The notes below the pieces were generated by a model. It worked only from the letters and a program-made list of their open reading frames with translations, had not been told where the DNA came from and searched no databases. From the NCBI GenBank assembly GCA_012032855.1, contig JAAUQA010000090.1, positions 1 to 9,392 on the forward strand: a stretch of DNA of 9,392 bases. Direction: 5' to 3'. Of the stretch, positions 1-7,148 are shown piece by piece. The first letter of the stretch is position 1. Each line of letters starts with the position of its first letter. Origin of the DNA: Candidatus Competibacteraceae bacterium. Lineage in GTDB: Bacteria > Pseudomonadota > Gammaproteobacteria > Competibacterales > Competibacteraceae. The translations under genes and the position numbers were made by a program.

Positions 1-833
1 TCGTGATCCTCGGCTTGCGGATTCTTCCAGGAAATCATGAACACCGTATGGCCCTGATCGACCAAATATTTGACCATGGAATTGTGCGGTGACAGGTCCA
101 GGATGTAATACTTCATAATCCAGGCAGGTACGATGAGTATGGGCTCGGCCTGAACTTCTGCGGTGGTCGGCTCATACTGGATCAGCTCAATCAGACGGTT
201 ACGGTAGACCACCTTGCCGGGGGTAATGGCTAGGTTTTTGCCGGCTTGGAATTGCTCGGCACCGACCGGTTTTTCATTGGCGATTAAGCGTTCCTGATCC
301 TCAAGCCAGTTCTGCCAGCCCCGCCATAAGTTCATCCCGCCTTGCTCCATCGTGCGCTTGAGAATGACCGGGTTGGTCCAAGGGAGATTGGAAGGGGAGA
401 AGATATCCAGCAATTGTTTGGCCGTAAACCAAGTGACGTTCTTGTGGTGTTGGGAAGGACCGCGCAGCGTCGTTGTGGCGGAGTGCCACCACTGCTGTCC
501 CAACAGAAATGACTGATAGTAGAGATTAAAAGGCCACGCTTGCCATTCCGGTTCACGAAAGCGGTTGTCGCCGGGTAACGGGGTGACAGCGGGTACGGTG
601 TGGGATTCCAATGCGGCATGCCGGGCGTAAACAGCGAATTGCGCCAGTTTACGCAGGGTCTTCTGCGACAGTTCCAGCTGCATACCGGGCGACATGGCCA
701 TATGCAGCACCCAATCCTGATAAGCCTGGGCCAGCGCGACGGGTGACACGCCTAATGTTACCTGCCCGATAGAAGCGCGTATCATCCGGTCAATCGCGCT
801 GCGAAAAGTGACTGTGGTATCAAGATCACGCAT
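1..833 (-). CDS. phaC: Polyhydroxyalkanoate synthase, class I type (N-terminal 277 codons, 3' end beyond window)
   Basis: PhaC polymerises (R)-3-hydroxyacyl-CoA into polyhydroxyalkanoate at the surface of storage granules. The visible part is the N-terminal PHA-synthase region and the start of the alpha/beta-hydrolase fold. Recognisable stretches are LGQQWWHSATTTLRG (111-125), FSPSNLPWTNPVIL (145-158), NLAITPGKVVYRNRLIELIQY (starts near 200), PILIVPAWIMKYYILDL (231-247) and GHTVFMISWKNP (261-272). The SWKNP form and the long N-terminal region fit class I rather than the short class III enzymes. The catalytic Cys, Asp and His lie beyond the left edge, so activity cannot be judged. The start is the ATG at 833-831, with AAGGGGAGA about 8-10 bases upstream; an in-frame GTG directly before it is an alternative. 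It is the last visible gene of the minus-strand run and has its own candidate -10 and palindrome in a 92-base leader. Family call is secure; substrate preference is unknown. Confidence 0.93.
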   Translation of the reverse strand, partial: MRDLDTTVTFRSAIDRMIRASIGQVTLGVSPVALAQAYQDWVLHMAMSPGMQLELSQKTLRKLAQFAVYARHAALESHTVPAVTPLPGDNRFREPEWQAWPFNLYYQSFLLGQQWWHSATTTLRGPSQHHKNVTWFTAKQLLDIFSPSNLPWTNPVILKRTMEQGGMNLWRGWQNWLEDQERLIANEKPVGAEQFQAGKNLAITPGKVVYRNRLIELIQYEPTTAEVQAEPILIVPAWIMKYYILDLSPHNSMVKYLVDQGHTVFMISWKNPQAEDH

Positions 834-856
834 CACCGCATCTCCCCTTGAATAAC

Positions 857-870
857 GACGGCTAGCCGTC
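857..870. repeat. Perfect 14-bp palindrome in the phaC leader
   Basis: GACGGCTAGCCGTC reads identically on both strands. It sits 23 bases upstream of the phaC ATG and about 20 bases downstream of a TATAAT hexamer. The position fits an operator or a small hairpin in the 5' leader. No regulator gene is next to it, so function is unproven. Confidence 0.5.
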
Positions 871-889
871 AGATTTGTGCGATGCGTCA

Positions 890-895
890 ATTATA
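890..895 (-). promoter_or_regulatory. Candidate -10 element upstream of phaC
   Basis: Read on the minus strand this is a consensus TATAAT, 56 bases upstream of the phaC ATG. No convincing -35 hexamer occurs 16-18 bases upstream; that zone falls inside the palindrome at 901-930. A TTGACG overlaps its downstream side but has only a poor -10 partner. phaC may also be read through from galU, so this is tentative. Confidence 0.35.
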
Positions 896-900
896 CCGTA

Positions 901-930
901 TGTAGGGACGGCGTATGCGTCGCCCCTACA
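901..930. repeat. 30-bp near-perfect palindrome covering the galU stop codon
   Basis: The arms TGTAGGG...CCCTACA pair end to end. Of the 15 positions, 12 are Watson-Crick pairs, two are G-T pairs and one is an A/C mismatch at the eighth position. Its outer TGTAG supplies the TAG stop of galU (928-926), so the element looks placed at the very end of that gene. It resembles the GTAGGGGCG...CGCCCCTAC dispersed palindromes that I recall from several bacterial genomes. No T-run follows on either strand, so it is not a canonical intrinsic terminator, but an RNA hairpin here could protect the galU 3' end or attenuate read-through into phaC. Confidence 0.7.
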
Positions 931-1819
931 ACTGTTCTCCTAACTGATCGGTCAGCGCAGCAAGATATTTGCGAAATTGCTCGCCCAATTCTTCGTGCTT
1001 GAGGCCGTATTCAATCGTGGCCATTAAATAACCCAGCTTATTGCCGCAATCGTAGCGGCGGCCTTTGAACTCATAGGCCAGCACCTGTTCTTCCAACAGC
1101 AATGCGGCTATAGCATCTGTCAACTGGATCTCGTTACCCGTGCCACGTTGGGTTTTCTCCAATAAGTCGAAAATACGCGGCGTCAGAATGTAGCGACCGA
1201 CTACAGCCAAATTGGAAGGGGCCTGTTCCGGTTTGGGTTTCTCAACGATACTGTCTACATTGCTTAGGGATTCCGCGAAGGGTAGCGGCTTAATGATGCC
1301 GTATTGCGCTGTTTCGGCTGCGGGTACCCGCTCCACCCCCAGGATGGAACACTGATATTTGTGAAAATAAGTGCCCATCTGCGCCAAGGCGCTGCCATTA
1401 GGACCGTCGATCAAATCGTCGGCCAGCATCACGGCAAACGGTTCATCGCTGGCCACCGGCTTGGCGCACAACACGGCATGGCCCAAGCCTAACGCCTCGG
1501 GTTGGCGAATGTAGACGCAGTTCACATGGGACGGCGTAATGCTCTGCACTACCTTCAGTAAATCATGTTTATTGCGGGCTTCCAGTTCGGCTTCCAGCTC
1601 ATAGGCTTTGTCGAAATGGTCCGCGATGGCGTTTTTGGTGCGGCCGATGATAAAAATCAGGGTATCGACCCCCGCCTCCACCGCTTCCTCCACCGCATAC
1701 TGAATCAGCGGCTTATCCACAATGGGCAACATCTCCTTGGGGCTAGCCTTGGTGGCGGGCAAAAAACGCGTGCCCAGGCCCGCCACCGGAAAAACCGCCT
1801 TGCGTACTTTTCGTTTCAC
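926..1819 (-). CDS. galU: UTP-glucose-1-phosphate uridylyltransferase
   Basis: GalU makes UDP-glucose and pyrophosphate from UTP and glucose-1-phosphate in the cytoplasm, feeding LPS, exopolysaccharide, glycogen-type and galactose pathways. The 297-residue length is normal. The nucleotide-binding signature [20 protein letters not shown] is at 13-32, followed by VDKPLIQY (34-41), LGHAVLCA (112-119), LADD (132-135), VEKP (192-195), GRYILTP (208-214), GNEIQLTDA (228-236) and [14 protein letters not shown] (251-264). The LADD and [13 protein letters not shown] forms resemble Pseudomonas-type GalU. The start is GTG (1819-1817): the only nearby upstream ATG is followed at once by GCT TAA, and later ATGs would remove the signature. 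The ribosome-binding site is weak (AGAGAG). It follows clpB by 31 bases and is probably in the same transcript. The stop codon lies inside the 901-930 palindrome. Confidence 0.96.
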   Translation of the reverse strand: MKRKVRKAVFPVAGLGTRFLPATKASPKEMLPIVDKPLIQYAVEEAVEAGVDTLIFIIGRTKNAIADHFDKAYELEAELEARNKHDLLKVVQSITPSHVNCVYIRQPEALGLGHAVLCAKPVASDEPFAVMLADDLIDGPNGSALAQMGTYFHKYQCSILGVERVPAAETAQYGIIKPLPFAESLSNVDSIVEKPKPEQAPSNLAVVGRYILTPRIFDLLEKTQRGTGNEIQLTDAIAALLLEEQVLAYEFKGRRYDCGNKLGYLMATIEYGLKHEELGEQFRKYLAALTDQLGEQL

Positions 1820-1850
1820 GATTAAGCCATCTCTCTAGTTCATCCGTATT

Positions 1851-2897
1851 TCAACGTTTGTCGAACACCAGCCGACCGTCGGTTTTCTCAATCACTATGG
1901 TATCGCCGGGTCCGAATTCACCCGCCAGAATACGTTGTGCCAAGGTATTTTCCAACTGTTGTTGGATAGCGCGCTTCAAGGGACGAGCGCCATACACCGG
2001 GTCGAAACCGGCTTCACCCAGATGATCCAGGGCCGCCTCGCTTACGGTCAAGCGAATATCGCGGTCTGCCAGACGCCGACGCAGATAATCGATCTGGATA
2101 TCGGTAATGGAGCGAATCTGCTCTCGGCCCAGCGGATGGAACACCACCACTTCGTCAATGCGGTTGATGAACTCGGGGCGGAAATTCGTACCTACGATAT
2201 CCATCACCGCTGCTTTCATCTGCTGATAGTTTTCTTCGCCGGCAATTTCTTGAATCAGCTGCGAGCCGATATTCGAGGTCATCACGACAACCGTATTGCG
2301 AAAGTCTACGGTACGACCGTGACCATCGGTCAACCGGCCATCATCCAGCACTTGCAGCAGGATATTGAACACTTCCGGGTGCGCTTTTTCCACCTCATCC
2401 AGTAAAATCACCGAGTAAGGCTTGCGTCGCACCGCCTCGGTCAAATATCCGCCTTCTTCATAACCCACGTAGCCTGGCGGCGCCCCGATTAACCGCGCTA
2501 CCGAATGTTTTTCCATGAATTCCGACATGTCGATGCGCACCAGCGCTTCTTCGGTGTCGAATAAAAACGCTGCTAATGCCTTACACAATTCGGTTTTGCC
2601 CACGCCGGTTGGACCGAGAAACAGAAACGATCCATTCGGACGGTTGGGATCGGACAACCCGGCCCGCGACCGGCGGATCGCGTCGGAAACGGCGGTTATC
2701 GCCTCGTGCTGGCCGACGACGCGCTGGTGCAGAGCCTCTTCCATACGCAACAGCTTATCCCGCTCACCCTCTAACATTTTGGCCACGGGAATACCGGTCC
2801 AACGGGAAATCACTTCGGCGATTTCCTCATCAGTCACTTTATTGCGCAACAACTGGAATACACGCTGTTCAGCTTGGTTCGCCTGGGCTAATTGTTT
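1851..2897 (-). CDS. clpB: ClpB C-terminal fragment: end of middle domain, NBD2, C domain
   Basis: The C-terminal part of ClpB is in the -1 frame relative to the N-terminal part. Family similarity extends upstream to about 2897, beyond the TTG at 2852 that would be the first initiator-like codon ([17 protein letters not shown]). Counting from that TTG, Walker A GPTGVGKT is at 80-87, pore loop GYVGYEEGG at 127-135, Walker B VILLDE at 148-153, then [19 protein letters not shown], the TSNIGS sensor and the C-terminal [11 protein letters not shown] sensor-2 region. It ends in LVFDKR and TGA. No good ribosome-binding site was seen before the TTG, so independent translation is unlikely; the fragment is meaningful only joined to the N-terminal part. 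Confidence 0.88.
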   Translation of the reverse strand, partial: KQLAQANQAEQRVFQLLRNKVTDEEIAEVISRWTGIPVAKMLEGERDKLLRMEEALHQRVVGQHEAITAVSDAIRRSRAGLSDPNRPNGSFLFLGPTGVGKTELCKALAAFLFDTEEALVRIDMSEFMEKHSVARLIGAPPGYVGYEEGGYLTEAVRRKPYSVILLDEVEKAHPEVFNILLQVLDDGRLTDGHGRTVDFRNTVVVMTSNIGSQLIQEIAGEENYQQMKAAVMDIVGTNFRPEFINRIDEVVVFHPLGREQIRSITDIQIDYLRRRLADRDIRLTVSEAALDHLGEAGFDPVYGARPLKRAIQQQLENTLAQRILAGEFGPGDTIVIEKTDGRLVFDKR

Positions 2898-4426
2898 TCC
2901 AGATCCGGGATGCGGCCATACTGGATCTCGGCCATGCGGGACAAATCGCCGGCACGATGGGCAGTTTCCAATTCCAGTTTGGCCCGTTCCAATTCCTCTT
3001 TGATGTGAGCCGCACCCTGCAGGGACGCCTTTTCGCCTTTCCAGATTTCTTCCAGATCGGCGTATTCTCGTTCCAGCTTGGCGATTTCCTGTTCCAGATG
3101 ATCCAGACGCTTGCGGGAAGCCTCGTCGGTTTCCTTGTTGACGGCTTCACGTTCGATTTTGAGCTGGATCAGTCGCCGTTCCAAGCGGTCCATCTCTTCC
3201 GGCTTGGAATCCATTTCCATACGAATACGACTGCCGGCTTCATCCATCAGATCAATCGCTTTATCGGGTAATTGCCGGTCGCTGATGTAGCGGTGCGACA
3301 AAGTAGCGGCAGCGACGATTGCCGGATCGGTAATATCCACCTTATGATGCACTTCGTAGCGTTCCTTCAGACCCCGTAGAATAGCAATCGTATCCTCGAC
3401 ATTAGGCTCGTTTACCATGACTTTCTGGAAGCGCCGTTCCAACGCGGCGTCTTTTTCCACGTATTGACGGTACTCGTCCAAGGTCGTCGCGCCGATACAA
3501 TGCAGTTCGCCACGGGCCAGGGCCGGTTTCAACATATTGCCGGCATCCATCGCACCTTCTGCCTTGCCGGCACCGACCATGGTATGCAGCTCGTCGATAA
3601 ACAGGATGATATTGCCTTCCTGTTTGGCAATGTCGTTGAGCACCGCTTTCAGACGTTCCTCGAATTCGCCGCGGAACTTGGCGCCAGCAATCAACGCCGC
3701 CATATCCAGAGCTAACAGCCGTTTGCTTTTCAGACCTTCCGGCACTTCGCCGTTGAGAATACGCTGAGCCAGCCCTTCGACAATGGCCGTCTTACCGACG
3801 CCGGGCTCGCCAATAAGGACCGGATTATTTTTGGTGCGTCTGGCGAGAATCTGCACTACTCGGCGAATTTCGTCGTCACGACCAATCACCGGGTCCAATT
3901 TGCCCTGTTCGGCCCGTTCGGTGAGGTCGATAGTGTATTTTTCCAAGGCTTGGCGCTGTTCCTCGGCATTTGGATCGTCCACCCGTTGCCCACCACGCAA
4001 CTGATCAATGACCCGTTCGAGCATACCCTTGCTAGCACCTGCTTTACGCAGTAGATTGCCTAACTCGCCTTTATCTTCCAAGGCGGCCAGCACGAACAAT
4101 TCCGAAGAAATGTAGGCGTCTTTGTGCTGCTGAGCCAACTTATCAGTCAGGTTCAGCAGGCGGACCAAATTATTGGAGATCTGTACATCGCCACCGACTC
4201 CTTGCACCTGTGGCATGCGGTCGAGGGCCTCGTGCAGTTGAGAACGCAACAGATTGACATTGATGTCGGCCTGAGCCAGAAGCGGGCGCACCGTGCCCCC
4301 TTCTTGATCCAGCAAGGCCGCCATCACGTGGACGGGCTCAATGAATTGATGATCACGGCCCACGGCGAGGCTTTGCGCGTCGCTCAGGGCGATTTGAAAT
4401 TTACTGGTTAGTTTGTCCATTCGCAT
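2888..4426 (-). CDS. clpB: ClpB N-terminal fragment: N domain, NBD1, most of the middle domain
   Basis: As written this encodes 512 residues. The substrate-binding Clp N domain is at about 1-145 (from [18 protein letters not shown]). The first AAA+ module follows with Walker A GEPGVGKT (206-213), Walker B LFIDEL (275-280), the GATTLDEYR sensor region (312-320) and the arginine-finger pair at R331-R332. The coiled-coil middle domain that docks DnaK starts near 410 and is rich in E, K, R and L. The product ends after LENN, before the end of the middle domain. Without the second AAA+ module this fragment would not be expected to disaggregate proteins. The last two residues, NN, are products of the shifted frame. 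All visible catalytic residues are conserved, which argues against long-term decay. Confidence 0.9.
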   Translation of the reverse strand: MRMDKLTSKFQIALSDAQSLAVGRDHQFIEPVHVMAALLDQEGGTVRPLLAQADINVNLLRSQLHEALDRMPQVQGVGGDVQISNNLVRLLNLTDKLAQQHKDAYISSELFVLAALEDKGELGNLLRKAGASKGMLERVIDQLRGGQRVDDPNAEEQRQALEKYTIDLTERAEQGKLDPVIGRDDEIRRVVQILARRTKNNPVLIGEPGVGKTAIVEGLAQRILNGEVPEGLKSKRLLALDMAALIAGAKFRGEFEERLKAVLNDIAKQEGNIILFIDELHTMVGAGKAEGAMDAGNMLKPALARGELHCIGATTLDEYRQYVEKDAALERRFQKVMVNEPNVEDTIAILRGLKERYEVHHKVDITDPAIVAAATLSHRYISDRQLPDKAIDLMDEAGSRIRMEMDSKPEEMDRLERRLIQLKIEREAVNKETDEASRKRLDHLEQEIAKLEREYADLEEIWKGEKASLQGAAHIKEELERAKLELETAHRAGDLSRMAEIQYGRIPDLENN

Positions 4427-4465
4427 GGCAGGAATACCCCTGATTAAAATGCTGTATTGCTCCTT

Positions 4466-4496
4466 TAAATTGAGGTGATTTCCGTCAATTCAAGGG
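4466..4496 (-). promoter_or_regulatory. Sigma-32-type heat-shock promoter of clpB
   Basis: On the minus strand CCCTTGAA (4496-4489) matches the heat-shock -35 core exactly. After 14 bases comes CTCAATTTA (4474-4466), which matches six of the eight specified positions of the -10 consensus CCCCATNTA. Transcription would begin near 4459, giving a leader of roughly 30 bases. E. coli clpB is known to be sigma-32 dependent, and the element lies entirely in the pgeF-clpB gap. It should give clpB, and probably galU behind it, a heat-inducible start apart from the rluD-pgeF transcript. Confidence 0.62.
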
Positions 4497-4503
4497 AAGC
4501 CTG

Positions 4504-5253
4504 TCATGCATTCAACCAGATGAAGCTTGCCATTCTCCCGGTAGGATGCGATCTGCGATAGGAGAAAAATCGATCCGACTCGGAAAAGGTGCACCATTCG
4601 CCGCCGTGAATCGCATTCACGCCTAAACTTTGCAGCTGCAGTCTGGCCAAATAATAAATATCGGCCAGCCAGCGTCCTGCCGGTGATGGGTGAAAACAAG
4701 TTGCATAAGCGGGATTCAGTTCGCAAAAGGCGAGCTTCACTTCTTCGCCGACTTCAAAGACATTCGGTCCGATTGCGGGACCCAGCCAAGCCAGTATCTC
4801 CGAAGAATCACAACTCATAGCGGTCAATGTGGTTTCGAGTGCGCCTTGAACCAAACCGCGCCACCCGCAATGAACAGCCGCCACTACCGTACCCATTTGA
4901 TCACACAGTAATACCGGCAAACAATCGGCGGTCTGTACGACGCAGATCTGATGTGGTTTACGGGTATAAGCGGCATCCGCAGTGGCTGGCGCGTTTTCAG
5001 CAGCGATTACATTGTTCCCATGCACTTGAGTCAACCAAGCCGGTTCGCCGGGCAGATTCAAGGTCTGCGCAATTGAGGCCCGATTAGCGGCCACGCAAGC
5101 CGGATCATCGCCCACATGATCGCCTAGATTCAGGCCGTCATAGGGCGGGGCGCTGAACCCGCCGAGCCTTGTGGTCGAAACCGCTCTAACCTGCGCTGGT
5201 GCGGGCCAAGCGGGATAAATAAAACGGGGGTTGGAATCCACACGTCCCTTCAT
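4504..5253 (-). CDS. pgeF: Peptidoglycan editing factor PgeF (YfiH/DUF152, laccase-domain family)
   Basis: Members of this family (E. coli YfiH, human LACC1/FAMIN) bind a metal through His-Cys-His. In E. coli PgeF acts in the cytoplasm to stop misincorporation of L-Ser for L-Ala in peptidoglycan precursors; purine nucleoside phosphorylase activity is reported for relatives. The 249 residues are of normal length. Ligands are H78 in WLTQVHGNNV, C111 in QTADCLPVLLCD and H128 in VAAVHCGWRGLVQGA. Further signatures are LAWLGPAIGPNVFEVG (154-169), WLADIYYLARLQL and the C-terminal FSYRRSHPTGRMASFIWL. The ATG at 5253-5251 was chosen because AGGAGA ends 4 bases before it; a longer in-frame start at 5307 adds 18 residues that are just the rluD 3' end in another frame. 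It lies directly downstream of rluD, with which it overlaps. Confidence 0.94.
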   Translation of the reverse strand: MKGRVDSNPRFIYPAWPAPAQVRAVSTTRLGGFSAPPYDGLNLGDHVGDDPACVAANRASIAQTLNLPGEPAWLTQVHGNNVIAAENAPATADAAYTRKPHQICVVQTADCLPVLLCDQMGTVVAAVHCGWRGLVQGALETTLTAMSCDSSEILAWLGPAIGPNVFEVGEEVKLAFCELNPAYATCFHPSPAGRWLADIYYLARLQLQSLGVNAIHGGEWCTFSESDRFFSYRRSHPTGRMASFIWLNA

Positions 5254-6220
5254 CGTATCTCCTGCTGGTTTTTTCCCGGAGGGTAGCCAGTAGCCCCTCC
5301 AGATCATTGGGCAAAGGGGCGTTCCAGTATAATCGTTGACCGCTACCGGGATGGGTTAACCCCAAACGGGCCGCGTGCAGCGCCTGGCGGCGAAAATCGG
5401 TGATGACTCGTAGTGCGGATTCGGACAAACCTGCTGGAATCCGGGCACGCCCCCCGTACACCGAATCGCCCACTAATGGATGGCGGATATGGGTCAGATG
5501 GACACGAATTTGGTGGGTGCGCCCGGTTTCCAATTTCACTTGTAAATGAGTATGGTTGCCAAAACGTTGCAAAACCCGATAATGCGTTACCGCCGGTTTG
5601 CCGTTAGCGACCACCGCCATCCGTTTACGATCCACCGGATGACGGCCAAGTGGCGCATTCACGGTACCGCCCGCCACTATAACGCCGTTCACCACTGCTT
5701 CGTACTCTCGTTCTATGGTCCGCGCTTGCAATTGCCGAACTAGCTCGGTATGAGCGCGCAAAGTACGGGCTACGACTAATAATCCTGACGTATCTTTGTC
5801 CAGCCGATGCACTAGGCCGGCGCGCGGCAGGTTCGCTAACTCCGGGGCATGATGCAGTAACCCATTGACCAGGGTGCCGTCGAGATTACCGACAGCAGGG
5901 TGTGTCACTAAGCCGGCGGGTTTATTCAGCACGATGATTTCGGCATCTTCGAAGATGATGGCGAGCGGAATATTCTGCGCCTGATCCTCAGTCGCTGTTG
6001 GCAGGCTTAATGCGCCGCTGACCATTTCCCCGCCGAGCACACGCTCGCGTGGCCTGACCATCCGGCCATCAATCTGTAGGTCTCCTGATCGGATCCAGTG
6101 TTGCAATCGGCTGCGAGAAAAGGCGGGAAGCAATTCAGCCAACACCTGATCCAGGCGCATGCCGGCACAGTTTATGGGAATGCGACAGGATACCTGTTCC
6201 ATCAATTCATTCTCAGGCAT
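5186..6220 (-). CDS. rluD: 23S rRNA pseudouridine synthase, RluD type
   Basis: RluD isomerises uridines 1911, 1915 and 1917 in helix 69 of 23S rRNA. An S4-like RNA-binding domain covers about 15-75 (MRLDQVLAEL, FSRSRLQHWI, VLGGE). The RluA-type catalytic domain follows, with VLNKPAGLVTHPAVGN (97-112) and GLVHRLDKDTSGLLVVAR (135-152), where D141 is the catalytic Asp; then LETGRTHQIRVHLTHIRHPLVGD (from 230) and RQALHAARLGLTHP (278-291). As written it has 344 residues; the last 20 or so look foreign and overlap the first 68 bases of pgeF. One extra A in the run at 5269-5274 would end it at a TGA overlapping the pgeF ATG. The start may be ATG 6220 (no clear ribosome-binding site) or M7 (GAG nearby). 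RluD is chosen over RluA/RluC from the pgeF neighbour and overall sequence. Confidence 0.92.
   Translation of the reverse strand: MPENELMEQVSCRIPINCAGMRLDQVLAELLPAFSRSRLQHWIRSGDLQIDGRMVRPRERVLGGEMVSGALSLPTATEDQAQNIPLAIIFEDAEIIVLNKPAGLVTHPAVGNLDGTLVNGLLHHAPELANLPRAGLVHRLDKDTSGLLVVARTLRAHTELVRQLQARTIEREYEAVVNGVIVAGGTVNAPLGRHPVDRKRMAVVANGKPAVTHYRVLQRFGNHTHLQVKLETGRTHQIRVHLTHIRHPLVGDSVYGGRARIPAGLSESALRVITDFRRQALHAARLGLTHPGSGQRLYWNAPLPNDLEGLLATLREKTSRRYDEGTCGFQPPFYLSRLARTSAG
5258..5263 (-). promoter_or_regulatory. Ribosome-binding site of pgeF
   Basis: AGGAGA on the minus strand, 4 bases before the ATG at 5253. It decides the pgeF start against the longer ATG at 5307, which has no comparable site. 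It lies inside the 3' end of rluD, as expected for coupled translation. Confidence 0.75.
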
Positions 6221-6241
6221 AGTGTTTCAAAGGGTGGGCAC

Positions 6242-6272
6242 GTTATACTGACAGACACAGTTAATCAGCCAA
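6242..6272 (-). promoter_or_regulatory. Candidate rluD-pgeF promoter
   Basis: On the minus strand TTGGCT (6272-6267) and TATAAC (6247-6242) are 19 bases apart, and TATAAC is one base from consensus. Transcription would start near 6235, about 15 bases before the rluD ATG. The spacing is long and the -35 matches four of six positions, so this is tentative. Confidence 0.35.
6244..6249 (+). promoter_or_regulatory. Candidate bamD -10 element
   Basis: TATACT, five of six to consensus, lies 36 bases before the bamD ATG on the plus strand. It shares bases with the minus-strand TATAAC of rluD. No good -35 hexamer is visible, so confidence is low. Confidence 0.28.
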
Positions 6273-6285
6273 GCGATGTGTACCT

Positions 6286-7125
6286 ATGTCTACGCAAGCT
6301 CTCCGACGCCCTCTACTGTTAGCCGTTTTGTTGCTTATGGTCAATGTGTTCGGTTGCTCCTGGTTACCCGACCAGATCGATCCTACCGAAGGGTGGTCTG
6401 CCAGCCGCTTCTACAACGAAGCAAAGGAAGCGCTACAAGGGGGTAATTATCAAACCGCCATCGAATATTTCGAGAAGCTGCAGGCTCGTTATCCCTTTGG
6501 TCGTTATGCCCAGCAAGCTCAGTTAGAGCTGATCTACGCCTACTATAAAGACAACGAGCCGGACTCAGCAATTGCCGCCGCCGACCGTTTTATCCGCACG
6601 TTTCCCCGTCATCCCTTTGTCGATTACGCATATTACATGAAGGGGCTGGTCAATTACTCGCGCGACGCCAGCTTGATTAATCGGGTCGTCCCCAATGATC
6701 CGGCCAAAACCGACCCGGGAACGGCAAAGCAGTCTTTCGATGACTTCGCCGAGTTAGTGCGCAAGTTCCCGGACAGCACCTATGCCGAAGATGCGCGTCA
6801 ACGGATGGTGTTTTTGCACAATAATCTGGCGGCTTACGAAGTCAACGTCGCCGACTATTACATGCGCCGAGGGGCTTATGTCGCTGCCGCTAACCGGGCT
6901 AAATTTGTGTTGGAGAATTATGCTCGTACAGAAGCTGTCCCCGATGCGCTGGCTGTCATGACCCGCGCTTACGTCAAGTTGGGGTTGCCGGATTTGGCGG
7001 CGGATAGTATGCGGGTGCTGCGGGGCAATTATCCAGCCTCTCCCCATATTCCAGAGTTGGTTGCTCTACTGAACGGTGAGGAGATTGAATCCTCTTCATT
7101 CTCGTTATTCGGCTTGAGCTTATGA
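6286..7125 (+). CDS. bamD: Outer membrane protein assembly factor BamD (lipoprotein)
   Basis: BamD (formerly ComL/YfiO) is the essential TPR lipoprotein of the BAM complex; it works with BamA on the periplasmic face of the outer membrane to fold beta-barrel proteins. A lipoprotein signal is clear: basic ALRRP (5-9), a hydrophobic core (10-19) and VFGC with the lipid-bearing Cys at 24; Phe at -2 is unusual. Ser at +2 predicts outer-membrane sorting. TPR repeats follow: YNEAKEALQGGNYQTAIEYF, YPFGRYAQQAQLELIYAYY, then FIRTFPRHPFVDYAYYMKGL, with later repeats near FDDFAELVRKFPDSTYAEDA and YYMRRGAYVAAANRAKFVL. Length is 279 residues against about 245 in E. coli. The ribosome-binding site is weak. 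It is divergent from rluD across 65 bases, the standard gammaproteobacterial arrangement, and leads into the nitroreductase gene. Confidence 0.94.
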   Translation: MSTQALRRPLLLAVLLLMVNVFGCSWLPDQIDPTEGWSASRFYNEAKEALQGGNYQTAIEYFEKLQARYPFGRYAQQAQLELIYAYYKDNEPDSAIAAADRFIRTFPRHPFVDYAYYMKGLVNYSRDASLINRVVPNDPAKTDPGTAKQSFDDFAELVRKFPDSTYAEDARQRMVFLHNNLAAYEVNVADYYMRRGAYVAAANRAKFVLENYARTEAVPDALAVMTRAYVKLGLPDLAADSMRVLRGNYPASPHIPELVALLNGEEIESSSFSLFGLSL

Positions 7126-7132
7126 GTTAGTT

Positions 7133-7138
7133 GGAGGA
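7133..7138 (+). promoter_or_regulatory. Ribosome-binding site of the nitroreductase gene
   Basis: GGAGGA ends 10 bases before the ATG at 7149. It settles the start there rather than at the in-frame TTG at 7131, which would place the ribosome-binding site inside the coding sequence. Confidence 0.75.
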
Positions 7139-7148
7139 ACCGCCGATC

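Larger units (their letters stand above)
1851..4426 (-). pseudogene. clpB: clpB, split by a one-base frameshift (whole locus)
   Basis: ClpB is the Hsp100 AAA+ disaggregase that threads aggregated proteins through a hexameric ring in cooperation with DnaK. The gene lies in two frames. The first runs from the ATG at 4426 to a TAG at 2890-2888, just after residues matching IPDLE. The second continues the family alignment with [21 protein letters not shown] in the -1 frame. The break falls at GGAAAAC: five A's instead of four would restore DLEKQLA. The corrected gene is 2577 bases, or 858 codons plus stop, against 857 for E. coli ClpB. Everything else is intact, so this is either a homopolymer sequencing error or a very recent mutation. 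The start has AGGGG about 10 bases upstream, and a sigma-32-type promoter lies in the 77-base gap behind pgeF. An internal ClpB start (the short form in other species) was not resolved. Confidence 0.93.

Noticed and set aside
901..930. Rho-independent terminator after galU
   Set aside because: The hairpin is strong but no T-run follows it on the minus strand. It is listed as a palindromic repeat instead.
2888..2900. Programmed -1 frameshifting in clpB
   Set aside because: The site G GAA AAC does not fit the X XXY YYZ slippery pattern, I saw no obvious downstream stimulatory structure, and ClpB is not known to be recoded. A missing A explains it better.
2576..3271. Long plus-strand open frames opposite clpB (up to 231 residues)
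   Set aside because: They are antisense shadows of a highly conserved gene, with no recognisable domain and no independent signals.
5254..5307. Upstream start of pgeF adding 18 residues
   Set aside because: The AGGAGA ribosome-binding site sits directly before the ATG at 5253, and the extra residues are the rluD 3' end in another frame.
7131..7148. TTG start of the nitroreductase gene
   Set aside because: It would put the GGAGGA ribosome-binding site inside the coding sequence. The ATG at 7149 starts at the conserved N-terminus.
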